Counted from the stretch's first letter, positions 45,524 through 58,204 are shown. The stretch is 64,000 nt of DNA from Gymnothorax reevesii (GCA_029721435.1 CM056580.1:71573367-71637366); one strand, 5' to 3'. The notes: generated by a model from the letters alone, not told the origin. Made by a program: numbers and translations.

Positions 45524-46373
45524 AGGCCACTTCTGCTCATTTACCCAATTTTTCCCTCTTTTCTCATTGCTAACTAGTTGATTTCTTGTTGGTGTTTCCC
45601 TTCTGAGAAAATCGAAAAAAATCTGATTTCCATTACGGCTCGGTTTTGTTCATTGGATGCAAACAGACTGCTATTGCAACTCTATCTATAGACTCCAATC
45701 TCTAATCTGGCGGTGTGTGCTGCCAGAAGTTCAAGATTGATTGGTGGATGTAATGATATTATTGGTTGAAACTGGTAGGTAAAGGCTAACATCTGCACAT
45801 ATCAAACTTTGTTTCACTGGAAGATAAAGATAGGAGAATATAAAGAAATTGACTTTTGGCATGTGTTTTGCATGTGCTGTCAAATAGGTGCACAATATGG
45901 CAAGGACTGCGACCTTAAATGGTTCAGAAGGCCTTTCTCATTTCATTTGGACTTCAAAGTATCATTTTATGTAATGCATCTGCAAAGGAATTGAGCGGCA
46001 TAGTGACTACTGTTATCTCAACCACATTCGGGCTCTCGGGCAAATAATGCAGAACCAAGACAGTAACCAGATAATCTATGATCTTTAATATAATTTATGA
46101 GTATCAACCCATGTCAGAAGTCGCTAGCACTGCAAATTTTATTTATTTTCTCGCATAATGCGAATTTCGCCCGCAAGTGAAATGCTGGCACTGCAAAGCC
46201 TGGACAAACTCAGCAATATCCTCAATCTGCCCTGACAGGAAACGGAAATGCAAAGGATTAACAGATTTGATGTGTGATAAACCATTTAAAATTAATTATT
46301 GATAATTTGAAAAGGACAAGTGAACAGTTTAATCAGTACCGTAATATAGAGTTTGTAGTAAGTACAGTTAATA
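45524..46373. other. Intergenic DNA, nothing identified
   Basis: No recognisable feature. Confidence 0.4.
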
Positions 46374-46668
46374 GTGCTGGGCTGAATTGGTAGCATTGCT
46401 GCCTCACAGCAAAGATGTCAGGGTTTTGAGTCCAATCTGACCCTTTCTGTGTGGAATTTCCACTTTCTCTGTGTTTGGGTGGAAGCACTGGGAGTAAACC
46501 CACCCACAGTCCAAAGACATGTGTGCTAGGCTGACCGGAGAAATAGCCCATAGGCATAGAGTGATTGAAGTGTGAAGGTGTGTATAACATCCTCTTGCCT
46601 TTTGAGCGCTAGGCTAGGCTCCAGCCCCAAAGGACCCTGATAAGGAGGAATAAGTGGGTAAGATAATT
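46374..46668 (+). repeat. Teleost tRNA-derived SINE
   Basis: The head TGGGCTGAATTGGTAGCATT and GCTGCCTCACAGCAAAG is tRNA-like (A box, then a decayed B box GGGTTTTGAGTCC). The body then runs CTTTCTGTGTGGAATTTCC, CACAGTCCAAAGACATGTG and GCTAGGCTCCAGCCCC, the usual order for this fish SINE. An AT-rich tail ends it. Confidence 0.75.
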
Positions 46669-47216
46669 AATAAATATATCGATAAAGTTGTCCTTCACAT
46701 ATTTTAATCAAGTGAATCAATGTTTTTATGCATTACATAAGAAACAGTGCACCTTCTTTGTTATTTTTTTCCCATTCAACTGGAGCAATTTGTAAGAATG
46801 AGTCAGTCTCAAATTGCTTTATCTACTTCCTTTCATTCAACACTTATCATATCTTAAAATATATGGGACTGAGTGTTTGTGTGCCCAATGTTTTGTTGTA
46901 AAACAATGCTAGTAGAACTAAGAGAGGTATTCTCTGAAGTCTGTACTTTGAATTCAACATAATGCATGAATCTTATATGAGAGAAAGTAGAACAATCTTT
47001 TGTTACAGCACCTTTTTACTTGTTAAAAGTATTTTTTGAAGTGAGTCCATGGAAAGCAATCATAAATATGCCTTCTGAGTTTGGCACTGCAGAGGATGCG
47101 TCATTGACCACACAGCCAAATTTGAATGATATAAAAAAAAAACCTACCAGCACATTGTATTAAAGATTCTTGTCACGAAGGGGTTGAATAATGCAGCAGT
47201 CATTAAAAGTGGCATT
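46669..47216. other. Intergenic DNA, nothing identified
   Basis: No recognisable feature. Confidence 0.4.
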
Positions 47217-47653
47217 GGCCCTCATTTATCAAATGTGCGTACACTAAAAAAAATGAACGTGAACGTGAGCGAACTTCCACAAAAATCTCACGCCAAGTCT
47301 GACCAGGTGTACGCAAATTTGAAACCAGCGAACAACATGCAGGAACGAGTGCAGCTGTCAAAATGAGTATTTAACCATATGCAGCAATGCGGGCGTCATG
47401 TCGTTGTTGTTCTTTCTTTTTCGCCGTCTGTCGAGAGTCCATGTCATAAAGTGGGCAGGACTAAGCCTCCTGGAGCATCAATTTATAGGGCCATGTTATG
47501 TATATTACTATGGTTTCTAGCGCATGATTTATCTATGCCACGCAAGTTTTACACTGAAATCAGCGTTGTACGCGCTTTAAGTAAATCAGATGTGACACCT
47601 GGAGAACACTGATATTTACACCAGATCCTACGCAAGTTTGATAAATGAGGGCC
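47217..47653. mobile_element. Harbinger-like MITE with 3-bp TSD
   Basis: GGCCCTCATTTATCAAATGT and GCGTACAC is inverted as CCTACGCAAGTTTGATAAAT and GAGGGCC. ATT flanks both sides (47214-47216, 47654-47656); a 3-bp duplication suits PIF/Harbinger. It is non-coding. Confidence 0.7.
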
Positions 47654-47887
47654 ATTGTGTTTTGAATTTGGGGAAACCACTAGTAATATTAGTTATGTTG
47701 AGCTATTTAAATTGTTCTTGTTTGATTTGTAAAACCCGACCAAACAATACCAACGACGGAAATTGCAGGGGGCGAAAGCTCAACGTGTTCTTTTGGGCTA
47801 GTGTTAACAAGCGCGATCTCATAGCTGGTGCGAATCGCAATTAGTTGAATCAATTTTCTCCGTTCGAAGAACAGGGTACAAAAGCAT

Positions 47888-48665
47888 AACTGTTACAATT
47901 AATCTGACTCCATTGTAAATTTAGAATACCAAATTTGGTTATGCTCTTTTTAAACATCTGACTCCAAATTAGAATTTTTAATTTAGGGAAAACATGCATG
48001 GACCTACCTCGGACCCGTAGGTGAAGGCCTTCGTCTTAGCATAATTGCCGGATCTTAGTTCGGTGATAGTTTTAGAGGATGTAAGAAATCACCATCTCAG
48101 TAGCATCTTGGCGTATACATATCATGAACCCAGATTTATGTACACCCAAGTGTTCTTTAAGGTGGATCTGGCAGACACCGGCTTATTAGCCCAGGGGTGC
48201 CCTTAAAGCCAAATCCCCAGAACTGAAAGTACATAAACCCTTCATATAAGTAGACCGTAATTTACAATCCAATATTAAACCCACCACTACCTATAAACAT
48301 CAGCTAGCTAGTCTGGAATGATAAGAAATCGCTCCCTAAGTACCGGTCGTAACATGGCTAGAAAAAATAAAAGGATTAGAAGTCACAGAGACCACGCAAG
48401 TTGAAAGGAATAACAATGATTTATTCGCCTGGTTGGCAAGAGCTTAAATCAACAGACCAAACATCAGTTACCACGAATTTAGACAAATATAAAAGCCGTA
48501 CCTAGCAAAAGCTACACACGCAGGGCTATGTGAGGGCGAGATCAGAGAGGCTACGCACGGCTTGAGTAGGAAGTCGGCTACGATCTTCCATAATTAAAGA
48601 GGCTACTCACGCCCTTGCATATGCGGGGAGATATTGGACACAATCTTCCCTGACTATTCACCTTA
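47888..48665 (-). repeat. LTR-like interspersed repeat, copy 2
   Basis: It shares ordered blocks with 9143-9990. On the minus strand a TATA-like CTTTTATATTTG (~48495) precedes GGCGAATAAATCATTG (AATAAA, ~48423) by ~70 bp, an LTR-like arrangement. A related scrap (GGCTACACACGG, GACTACGATCTTCC) is at 51520-51575. Confidence 0.45.
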
Positions 48666-48776
48666 TTCCACTCTTCAACAAGGGCAGCGCCATGTTGTTC
48701 CGTTTTGGCTTTAAACTTCCGGTTGAGCAACTCTGTCCATTGCGAATGCAGTACTTTGGCAGATTAGCAAGTCAAG

Positions 48777-49640
48777 ATGTCGAACATCACTTGTTCGGTG
48801 AGGGGCTGCCATAACAACTGGAAGGAAAGACGGCTGTTCTTGGAACAATCTTATGTTGTCCAAGGGAAAACCAGGGCAGAATGTTGTGGGGCACCTTACA
48901 ACCTACATCCTCCGCCATCCAGCAATGAGGGCCAGCGTATGTGACTAAAGGCACTACACCTAAAGAATCCTCTGAAGAAGCCTTACGTCTGTTCGTTTCA
49001 TTCTGTGGACGGCAGACCATCAGAACATCACCCATACCCCGAGAAATGGTTGGGATATGTTACCCCTATGGCGAAAAAGGCTGCCGTCACGACGCTTGTG
49101 AGGCTCCCAGGTAAGATAACACTTTGCCAGCGATAACAGTTATCAATATCGCTAGCCGTTGGCCAGCTAGCGTGTAATGACTATGATTCTCACAGAGGTA
49201 TGTTCAGTTATGCTGTCCAACAGACGAGTAACTACATTTATAGAGTCAGACATTCACGCTTGTCTGCGTGTGAACTCCATTGTCTTCTCCGGATTCAAGA
49301 CGATAAACCGAACAGACAACGCACTGCACGTGCTTAATAAACCGAAATGTTTTAAAGCCGATTCTGGCAAGCTAATTTACTTTTAGCTAAGGAAACTTAG
49401 CTTCGTGCTAGACTCGTAACCATTCCGTGGAACATAGTAAAATGTTGGTCTACCCTGAAATGTTATGCACATTGTACTTACCTGTTATTTTTACCTTTCT
49501 TTTAACGCCCCTTGCTTCTGTCCTTCTCCTGTTATCTCATAATCACCGTCTCTGCTCTTAAATGTACATCTAATCGATCTTTTTCTCATGCTCAACTGTT
49601 GCATTCTCTTTTAGGACTCGTGATATCTTCGTTCAGATGA
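48777..49640 (+). pseudogene. Two-exon THAP zinc-finger gene, one stop
   Basis: Exon 1 (48777-49110) starts ATG and reads MSNITCSVRGCHNNWKERRL, then ECCGAPYNLHPPP, a TGA at codon 56 where a Trp is expected, LKALHLKNPLKKPYVCSFHS and PYPEKWLGY. THAP domains are C2CH zinc-binding DNA-binding domains; here Cys6, Cys11, Cys72 and His75 are all present. The exon ends at a good donor (CCAG then GTAAGA, 49111). A 504-bp intron ends TTCTCTTTTAG (49614), and exon 2 continues in phase with GLVISSFR and a stop at 49640. AATAAA follows at 49754. The predicted product would be ~119 residues: a THAP domain with almost nothing after it. It could be a decayed transposon accessory gene or a young host gene with a nonsense allele. 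If the TGA is an assembly error the gene would be intact. Confidence 0.7.
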
Positions 49641-49753
49641 AAATCAGCCACACCGTCGACCTGCATCACTGCCTTTGATCTCAGATGCTGCTCACAAACA
49701 GAAGCTCGGATTTCACATGCTCTGACGTTTCCACCTACCCAAAACTTTGATCT

Positions 49754-49759
49754 AATAAA
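49754..49759 (+). terminator. Poly(A) signal for THAP gene
   Basis: AATAAA, 114 bp after the predicted stop codon. Confidence 0.5.
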
Positions 49760-50447
49760 GGCTGTACCACAAATAATGTGTATGTGTGTTCAGTGATTTT
49801 CATGAAAGTTTGAATCATGCAGAAACAATAGTTATCATTTTGGATCTCACCTGTCAAGTTGCTGAAAAGTTTCGTCATCAAGTGACGAAAGGCAAACTAA
49901 TGAAGAATGGTTAATAAATGGTTTGCTAGGCAGTGTTCAAACTGAATTTATGTGGTGCAATAAATGCACTCATATGAACATTACGTTAGATGCTACTCAG
50001 CTGACTCATACAAAATACAGTAATGTGAGTTGGTGCTTTTCATAGTAATGGAAATGTACAACTAATTTTATGGATATATCCATATTATTTCAATATGAAA
50101 AACTAAGGTGAGTGTTGGCTGCGTACATGGTTCTAGAATATAACAACAGTGGCCTTAGCTTACTGTACATTTGGCCGCGCTACATAATGAAGAGTGGCAA
50201 TTGAGTTGCTACATATTGCGGCCATTCATCAATTAAAATGGCTAAAATATAAAATAAAATATATTACCTAGTTAGTTAATGTACTCTCACTAATGTACAC
50301 TCAAAGTGACCGCAAAACAAGGTTTGATGAAACAAGTGTAAATGTGCATATGCTTGTAATTAATTTGATTTCCTATAATAATTACGCGCAACCTTATTTT
50401 CTGGTTTGCCTTTAAGACTGCCAACTATAACTCGTAATGGTGGGTCA
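49760..50447. other. Intergenic DNA, nothing identified
   Basis: It is AT-rich; no recognisable feature. Confidence 0.4.
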
Positions 50448-51073
50448 GGGCTGGCGCTAGACATGAAAATTCGGGGGAAAAAATCCATCCCTTTATTGAC
50501 AATTAGTCTTGGCTAATTACCTCTGCCAAGGAGGTTATGTTTTTGCCTGGGTTTGTTTGTTTGTCTGTTGGTTTCCAGAAACCATAAAACCATAAAAAGT
50601 TATGGACAGCTCTCTGAGTGCTTTTCTAGTTTTATAACTGTTTTAGGCAGCGTTTGTCTTTGTTGTTTGTTTGTTTGTTAGTTAGCAGGACAACTCAAAA
50701 AGTAATGCACCGATTTTGATGAAATTTCCAGAAAAGGTGGGTATTTAAGTCAAGGAACAGGTGATTACATTTTGGAATATCTAGGCCAAAGTACAGCTGA
50801 GATATATGGCAAAGTTCAAGATTTCAAGTCTTTCCAATGGGCTGGAGTTCCAATCGCCGTGCTTTTGGGTTTTGCTGCCTCCTGGCGGAGGTCTGCACTC
50901 TCTGAGTGCTTTTCTAGTTGTTGATGGTTTTCCTTTATTAACACGTTTTCCAATTCAAGAATAATCAAGTGGCGATTGAAGATATGGCTTCTCTACCCCA
51001 TGTGATCTAACAGCAACAAAATAATGGGTTACATTCAGTACAGAAAAATACTTCAATTATAAATAGGTCTATG
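50448..51073. mobile_element. Damaged hAT relative of 19420 element
   Basis: CAGGGCTGGCGCTAGA, TTATTGACAATTAGTCTTGG, then (after an insertion) TTTTCCTTTATTAACACGTT and CATTCAGTACAGAAAAATAC follow the left half of 19420-20197. The right end is not recovered. Confidence 0.55.
50516..50920 (-). mobile_element. Widespread fish repeat, copy 3
   Basis: Reverse orientation: ATTACCTCTGCCAAGGAGG, a GTTTGTTTGTTTGT tract, AAGTAATGCACCGATTTTGA, GGTCTGCACTCTCTGAGTGC and TTTTCTAG. It sits inside the hAT relative; the copy at 19420 shows the empty arrangement (GGCTAGTTCTGAATC). CTCTGAGTGCTTTTCTAG occurs twice (~50613 and ~50900), suggesting an internal duplication or a double insertion. Confidence 0.6.
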
Positions 51074-51322
51074 CACTGGCACTCAGCAACTGTATTTTTT
51101 TTTCTTTTTTCCAGCGAGAGCGGCATATCAGAACTCATTTGCGAATGAAGGTAAATTCGCCGACAAGTACGTACACCTGTTTCTGCAGCACAGTCACGCA
51201 ACTTGCTGTAAAAAAAATAGACAGCTGTCCGATTGGAAAATGTAAACGGACGAAACATGTACTAGTCACCAAAATTACCTTCATTCGCTGAAGAGTTCTG
51301 AAATGCCGTCGCCGAGTGCCAG
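51074..51322. mobile_element. Inverted-repeat MITE
   Basis: CACTGGCACTCAGCAACTG and GCGGCATATCAGAACTC are inverted as GAGTTCTGAAATGCCGTCGC and CGAGTGCCAG; the inner GCGAATGAAGGTAAATT pairs with AATTACCTTCATTCGC. Confidence 0.65.
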
Positions 51323-52239
51323 CTAGACCTAATTATAATTCACTTGTGTTTCTTTTGTTGCTTACTATATTTCCACCGAAACGCCAGTTCACTTTTTCAT
51401 GGCCACCCCATCGACAGCATTAAGTAATTAAAAATATCTCCATATGACACCTGAGGCCACTGCCGTATGTCATCCACCCACTCATTAAAAATGGTCGTGG
51501 CTGAATAAGATGAATAAAGATTGGCTACACACGGCATGGAGACGAACGTGTGGGAAGTCGACTACGATCTTCCCAGAATGGATTGTTTCTCTTTGCTTTA
51601 AGCCAAATCACGTCTTTGATCCAGGCGGCATGGCCATAAATTACCTGGAAGGGGGGTTGAATCTGTTCTTCGAGTTTCCACCATTTGGAAGATGTAAAAA
51701 AACAATTAAGCAGAGAGAGAAGAACAGGATGATTACCCGAGAGGATTCTGACCAATTTTCAGGAGTTTCCCAATGGGAATGAACCATAATTTCAATGGGA
51801 ATAAAACATACTCCACTCAACTCCTTGGATTCCCCTGAGAATAACAAGACCAAACATGATATGAATATGTACTAATATGATGCTGTTGTGAAAAGCTCTT
51901 AAACTGGATTGTGGTATAAGCCAATTTTAGTTATGAGCACATAAATATTGCATTGTAGTATGTGGAATATATAAGAAGGGTTTGTCATTGCTATAGAGTC
52001 AGAAAATGTAAGTAGATGAGTTTAAGTTCCAGTATCATGAAGCACATGGTCAGGGCCGGTAATGAGGTGGGGGGATGGACTGTGATAGTTACCCCCCTCA
52101 CATCACGAGAGTTCTGCTCATTGTCCTGGGCCGTCATGAAACCCCCCCTAGTCTTCGACAGACACAGTCCCTGCTGGATTTCCCGTCTTAAAGATTTGTT
52201 TATAACAAAGAGCAGAACATTAGATGGAAGGTTGAAAAG
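51323..52239. other. Mostly unassigned DNA
   Basis: It contains an LTR-related scrap at 51520-51575. Frames at 51510-51782 and 52016-52312 show no domain. Confidence 0.35.
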
Positions 52240-52564
52240 GCCAGGTGGGGAATTTAACCATGACACCAGGGAACCCCATACTCTAGTTGAAAGAGTGTCA
52301 TCCGAATTTTAATGATTATGGTGAGTCAGGAACGTGGTTCAACCTCTCATCTGAAAGACGGCGGCTCCTTCAGTACAGTGTCCCCACTACTGCATTCGGT
52401 ATTATTCCACCAGAGAGAAGAAAACATTCTACAGGCACACCAACACCTTTTCCAGCAGCAACTTAGCACCTGGATGGGAGACCACCTGTAAAGGTAACCT
52501 AACTCACACCTGCTTAGCTTCAGCCATGCAGCTGGAGCAGATCAATTAGTGGTATGGCTGCTGG
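52240..52564 (-). repeat. 5S rRNA-related SINE with an inverted 5S block
   Basis: The body reads ACACCAGGGAACCCCATACT, GATTATGGTGAGTCAGGA, CTCATCTGAAAGACGGCGGC and TTCCAGCAGCAACTTAG. The end, CACACCTGCTTAGCTTCAGC and TGGTATGGCTGCTGG, is minus-strand 5S-like. Between them TAGCACCTGGATGGGAGACC and ACCT (52464-52487) is 5S-like in the opposite, plus orientation. 5S rRNA contains both TACTTGGATGGGAGACCGCC and GAAGCTAAGCAGG on one strand, so one block is flipped here. Confidence 0.6.
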
Positions 52565-52577
52565 AAAATACCATTAT

Positions 52578-54317
52578 GGCCTCTATCTTACCTCCAGTGC
52601 AAAGCGTAAGGCGTGTATTTTGCGGCTTTCCAACAGATGCAAATCCCATTAACCTGTCCAGCGTCCAGTCTACCTCAGTAGGGAATGCATTTGCGCCAAA
52701 TTGAGCGCCCATGGGCATGTTGGTCACAAAATGAGGTGTAGTCAAGCGTATTGCTATCTTGAGACGCAAAAAGTGATTGCGCTATTGACTAACAAAAACC
52801 TGGTCAAAGGTCATTTTTTGACTACTCATTTCAGGGCGGATAATCAGACAGTATATTGCATCTTTGTAGGCCAGTGCACAATGCATGCACACTATCCTTG
52901 TTACATACTACCCATGCAGGGATGAGCAGCAGCGCCAACTCATGCAACCGATTAAAAATAAAGAGACTGCCATGTGAAAGATTTTGTCAAGATATTTTTT
53001 GAAAATGCACGTCAGAATGGTTAGTGGACCGATATCCGTACATCAGGGCATGCTGTGATCAGGCCATTTAATTCGTAAGTGAACTTGTTCAATCAGGTAG
53101 ATAGCGATTCAGCATGTGAGGTTATGCATGTACAGTAGATGTTCGCAAATTCTTCTGGATAAAGTCACGACTTGTAGATATTGGTGACTTCTGTCATTCC
53201 TGCTGTTCTCCAGAAGATCCCTCCTGGAGGGGTGGCTTTTCAGAGACAATGGTTAGCCTCTATATTAATTTCATGATATATCGTCTAAAACAGTGTGTGG
53301 ATTTTCCTTCCATCGCACAAAACACAAACTGTAACAAAACAAATGTTTGAAGGTTTGGAAATGTGCTGAATAAGTCATGCATGAGAGGGCCCATTATTCT
53401 CAGTTATCTGAAAAATCAATTTCGAATTTGACTGGATTAATTAATACAGTGGCTGCAACCCATCTGTCCAGCGTCTATTCTTAAATACAAAACCCCACAT
53501 TTCATTTGAAATGTCTTCATTATTATTTACAGTTTGGCTGAAAACCAAAATGTCCATTAAAATATAATTAGTCCATATAATAAATCCTTATTTCTTCCAT
53601 GTATCTGACTTGACCTTCAATTTTCAGTCAAACAAAAGCAAGTTCTTTTCATTCCTGTCGGATATTATTCTACAGGTTACAGTGGCATAATCAAAATAAC
53701 ATTATTTTCTTTTCTTCCTTGCTGGCCTTTTTTCTCACTCGTTTCAATTTCTGTTGGTCGTTCCCACTAGCACGTAATTCTTAAAAAAAAAATTTTTTTC
53801 CAGTGACCCTGAATTAATATTGGGTTTTTTTTTTTTTTTCCATTTTCTTGTTTTATCCACAATTTGTAATGTAATGTTAAGTTCAAATACAGGCCGGAAA
53901 ATTCACTGTGATGACTTTTAACATCAGGATATGAATAAAACAATTTTGAACAATATATGAAAAAATGTTTTATTAGCTTTTTGGCAATTTTTTGTGTTCT
54001 TACTTTAAGTAATGGTTTACCCGCATACATCACAGACCTTTTCATCTGCAGCAAACACTCCCCCCAGCTATCAGGCAAGTACACTTTTATAAGAGCAATT
54101 CTCCAAGGTGCAAAGGCATCTGGCTTTTAAAGGACATGAGTGATGACACTCTGACTGCCTTATTTCCTGTTATGCCCAAACAGCCCTCTGAACCTTGCCC
54201 CTTCCATTGCGGACTGATAACCTCTTGTTAAACTAGCAAAAATGAATTTGGACATGCCCTAAATGCATTTAAGCCACACACTACAGACTGAGTGCTTTGG
54301 TCACTAAAATAGGGCCC
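52578..54317. mobile_element. Teleost TIR DNA element, copy 2
   Basis: GGCCTCTATCTTACC is answered by AAAATAGGGCCC. At ~1.74 kb it is collinear with 14364-19204 minus its insertions and preserves the empty site (53401-53420). It has no transposase; minus frames (53767-54084) correspond to a similar frame in copy 1 (18662-18874) but contain no known domain. Confidence 0.75.
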
Positions 54318-57300
54318 GACATCTTTTATGACATGTCATGGCAGTTTGGCGGACAAACTGGGTTTCCCCGAAAAAAAAAAATAAACAGAAAAAATAAAAT
54401 AGATTCTGTAACTTTTTTAATTGGTAGTCAGCCAGTAAAGGAACTTCGAAAAAGTGCCATTTAATCCATAGCCGCAGTATCACATCGGGAAAAAATTTTA
54501 CAACCTGAATGCAAGTAATATATATATTTTTTTTACATTTCATGCTGAAACTGAATATCAGAACCTGGACTCTGGATGAAAGTGACCATCTTGTAATTAA
54601 GGTGCTCTTGCCCACCTTTTTAAAATCTTTTAATTTATTCCAAGCTTTGAGATAAAGGGCTCTCTGTGATACTCAATAAAAAAAGACAGGCAAAAATGGG
54701 CCCCTTTCCTTGTTTTTGAAGAACCGCTGTATAATTTGAACAGTTTAAGATCTGAAAAAACTTTCTTATTTTAAAAAGATTTTCCAAACATGAACACACT
54801 ACAAATAGGTGTCATGCAGTGAGGAGCAATAAATGTTGAATTTTTGGTCATTCAGACTCATTTTGCTGTCACTGGTCACATATGTACATGTTTATGTAGT
54901 GTGCCTCTCGAACAAATGATGGATAAATCCATTGCGAATTAAGGGCTTGGGTTCTTTTTCTGTGTGCTGGAGCAGTCTAACATATCTTTGGCTATATGAT
55001 TTGTATATAAGAATTGCTATCCTTCATTATTTGTCCTAACTCTGAAATGCAAACAGTGTTTTCTAGATGAACCCCCCACTATCAAATGGAAGGGCTGACC
55101 ATTAAACCTAACAGCATAGTGTAGTCTTCACAAATCTATGGTCCTGGATTAGAAAGAAATGTAAATGCATTCCTCAAATGAATTTTTAATGTCAAAGTAA
55201 ATAGATACATTTAATTAATATTGATAATAAATGGTTTGATTAGTAAATGCAAAGGTACAATGAGGAGAAACAGAGGGACCAGAGCCAAATTGTGTGAATA
55301 CACAACTCACAATTGTGTAGTCAGTCGTCAATATGTTTAAGGTTCATTACAAATTCTTATTTTGCCTGGAGCAGGCAATAAATTATGACAAAAAAGCAAA
55401 CCTCCAGACATGAGAGAGTCCTAGAAATTTGACAATAGAGAAGAGAACATTTTTTGTTTGATGAGCGCTCCCTGGTGCAAGCCATGCCATTCAGGCTCGA
55501 GAAGTGAGAAGTGTTCCAATAAAGAGTCTTCATTGCATTACACCAATATGAAAGTGATCTTACCTGAGACTTTATCCAAAGCAATAAAATCTACATATGT
55601 AAGTGCATAGGGCATACATACAGTGAGCACCATGATTCTTTGGACAGTGACTCATTTTCTTGTCATTTTGTTTCTTTTGGCCGGCTCGATAATCGGTTCT
55701 AAATCTACCATAATGAACGAAGTAACTGCACTGATCATGACATGACAAGGCTGACAATCGTGTGACAGGACTATGTTAAGGATTTTGTTGATGCAGGAAT
55801 GGTAATGTTTTGTATTCATTTAGTTCAGATAAAAATTCCCGCTTGTAAATTGTAATGTAATATCAGACTAATGTGGTAAAGTTCGGCCTAGGACATATAA
55901 AAAGGACCAAATTCATATGACTGACAGCTGATATAGCCCAGACATCTCTTTGATTCAGAAAACTCATTTCAGAAGATTTCAATATAAAAACAAATTTAAA
56001 AATTCATTTAGAGGTCAAAGCTTTAAAGGAGGACTATCATGGCTGAGAAATTTGGGTGTTATTATTTCACTGTATCATGAAAAAAGCTCCTATGACTTTG
56101 TTTTCTTTTGCGATTTTTTTAATTTTTATGAGCTTTTTACAAAACTTGTGGACTGCGCCATTTTCACCACAGCAGACGAAAATTCACCTTCAATCCGCTT
56201 GGGGCGCCCCTAATCGTGAGGTCAGTGCGGCTGTCAGCGCCATGAATTTCCATTGTCCTGCGGTCCTGCATTGAGATTATTGAATGATCGAGATATTCCT
56301 GCTTCCTCTATGGGGCAGACAGATGAGCTAGATTATTACCTTTTTCTATCCAACACAACTTTAATTTGGAGGTGAACTAACATCAGAGGCCATTTGAAAT
56401 GCTTCCGGAAAGAAGAGTGCAATTTGAAGTCTGCTAATTACCAGCGAGGCTGGACAGCTGCCATCACCTTGGCAGAATTAGCTCACCTTAAATCAATTCC
56501 CGTGTTCTTTGCCAAACTTGTAATCAAGCCATTTATTCGGCCACCTGACCAATCAAAACCAGAATCAAGCCAATGATGATTAAGAAGAGATATTGAGAAG
56601 CAGACAAACCGAACCAGGCTACCGTGTTAGATTGAAATCATGCCTAATCTGAATAAATAGCAGACCTCTGAATTTCACCTCTCGTCGGAAAACTTTCACA
56701 TATTATTAAAAAAGATTTCTTAATAATAAAATCATGTTAAGATGGCCCTAGTTTTCAAGCGTCTAAAAAAAATATGCAAAGTAGAAAACATTGTGTGAAG
56801 TGCATCAAACGTGAATGCGAGAGAGAAATTATTTTCGCATTGCAAGCAATGGACAAATGCACCGAAGACTGGGCAAGCACGTTCAGGCAAATCCGTGCCG
56901 CAAATTTTAAACATTTTTTATTTAATAATAGAACAAGATTTGCCCTCAACGGCCAAATTTAATAATCAAGCAAACACATTCAGGCAAACTGCGTGCTGAA
57001 GTAAGCAAAGTTAAGGTCTTCAAAATCATCCTGCTCTACTCGACAATTGCTTTCACCCTCTTCCCATTTACTTTGCTCAATTTGCAATCAAACAGTTGAT
57101 TCGCTCAATGAACAATTTTAAATTGGTTGGTGGTCTAATTTATTTGGATATCCATGTATTCAGACATTTTGACATTGCATGCATCATGCACATGAATGCA
57201 TGTGGCAGCCACAGTGATCTCGCAACTTCTCATGCCACTTATGCCGTTAATGGCGGCCTCCTGGAAACAGCAACTCCGGCTAATTAATGGTCATTTAAAA

Positions 57301-58143
57301 GAACAGGGGGTATGTATGGACAAAAAAAAATCGACCGTGGATATTATGTTGTAGTTAATTACTATAAGATTAAGTCAAAACGTGTAGGTCAGGATAAGAC
57401 CCTTTAAGGGTCTGTATTTCGTCATGCCCCGCATTGCCTTTGTCTCTGAGCTGCACTAACAGGAGCCATAAAACTGCTTTCTGTATGAACTGAAATAATC
57501 ACGGACATTATTACTCAAGGCCTAATATAAATTACAATTATACCGGTATATGAATTGAAATATAATTAATTTTTTTCTCCATAGACTCCCCTCTCCCTTT
57601 CCCCGTGATCACTACAAACCCTGACCATATCAATGAAGATGACATCTGACGCTTTTAGGATACTCCCGTTTTCAATCAATGGGGAGTCCACATATACAGT
57701 CATAATGGGGAAAAGAGTAAAGGCGTCATATGTAGACATTATGGGCAAAAGAGTTAATATATAAACTGCAACCTCAAAAGCGGTGCAACTCAGACCTTGG
57801 TAAAAGAGGGACCAAATTCAAAAGCTTCAGGTTTACAATGCAATGTCTGTTTATTAAAATTATGTTTTACTATGACATGTGAAAAGTAAATATTAGGCAA
57901 AAAATTATAAAAATGAATAATGCCAATCATTTGTAAGGTCATCCATTTTAACTGCTGTTGCTCAGCCTGTGAGCATGTTTGCATCAAAATGGGAACATGT
58001 AAGCAAGGAATTTAAATTGACTTTTTCTGGCACATTTTGGATTTGCCACAATATAATTTTTTTCTTTAGCTGTCCCATAATGCAAACAAACTTAAAATCA
58101 GACAATTCAATCTCTGAACTCATCCCTCATAATTGTCATTATC
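54318..58143. other. Unassigned 3.8-kb stretch
   Basis: No transposon, LINE or coding similarity is recognised, the longest such run in the window. Overlapping short frames at 56755-56999 show no motif. A start at 56026 (CTTTAAAGGAGGACTATCAT) faintly recalls fish MITE ends. Confidence 0.4.
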
Positions 58144-58204
58144 AATAATAATAATAATACATTTTATTTATAACGCACGTCTTTGGACTTTGAGATTTGT
58201 TTCA

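Noticed and set aside
52440..52564. 5S rRNA gene
   Set aside because: Only two short 5S-like blocks in opposite orientations; no complete ~120-nt gene or terminator.
56755..56999. Cluster of overlapping ~62-codon ORFs with charged residues
   Set aside because: Different frames and strands of the same AT-rich DNA; no motif or conservation evidence available.
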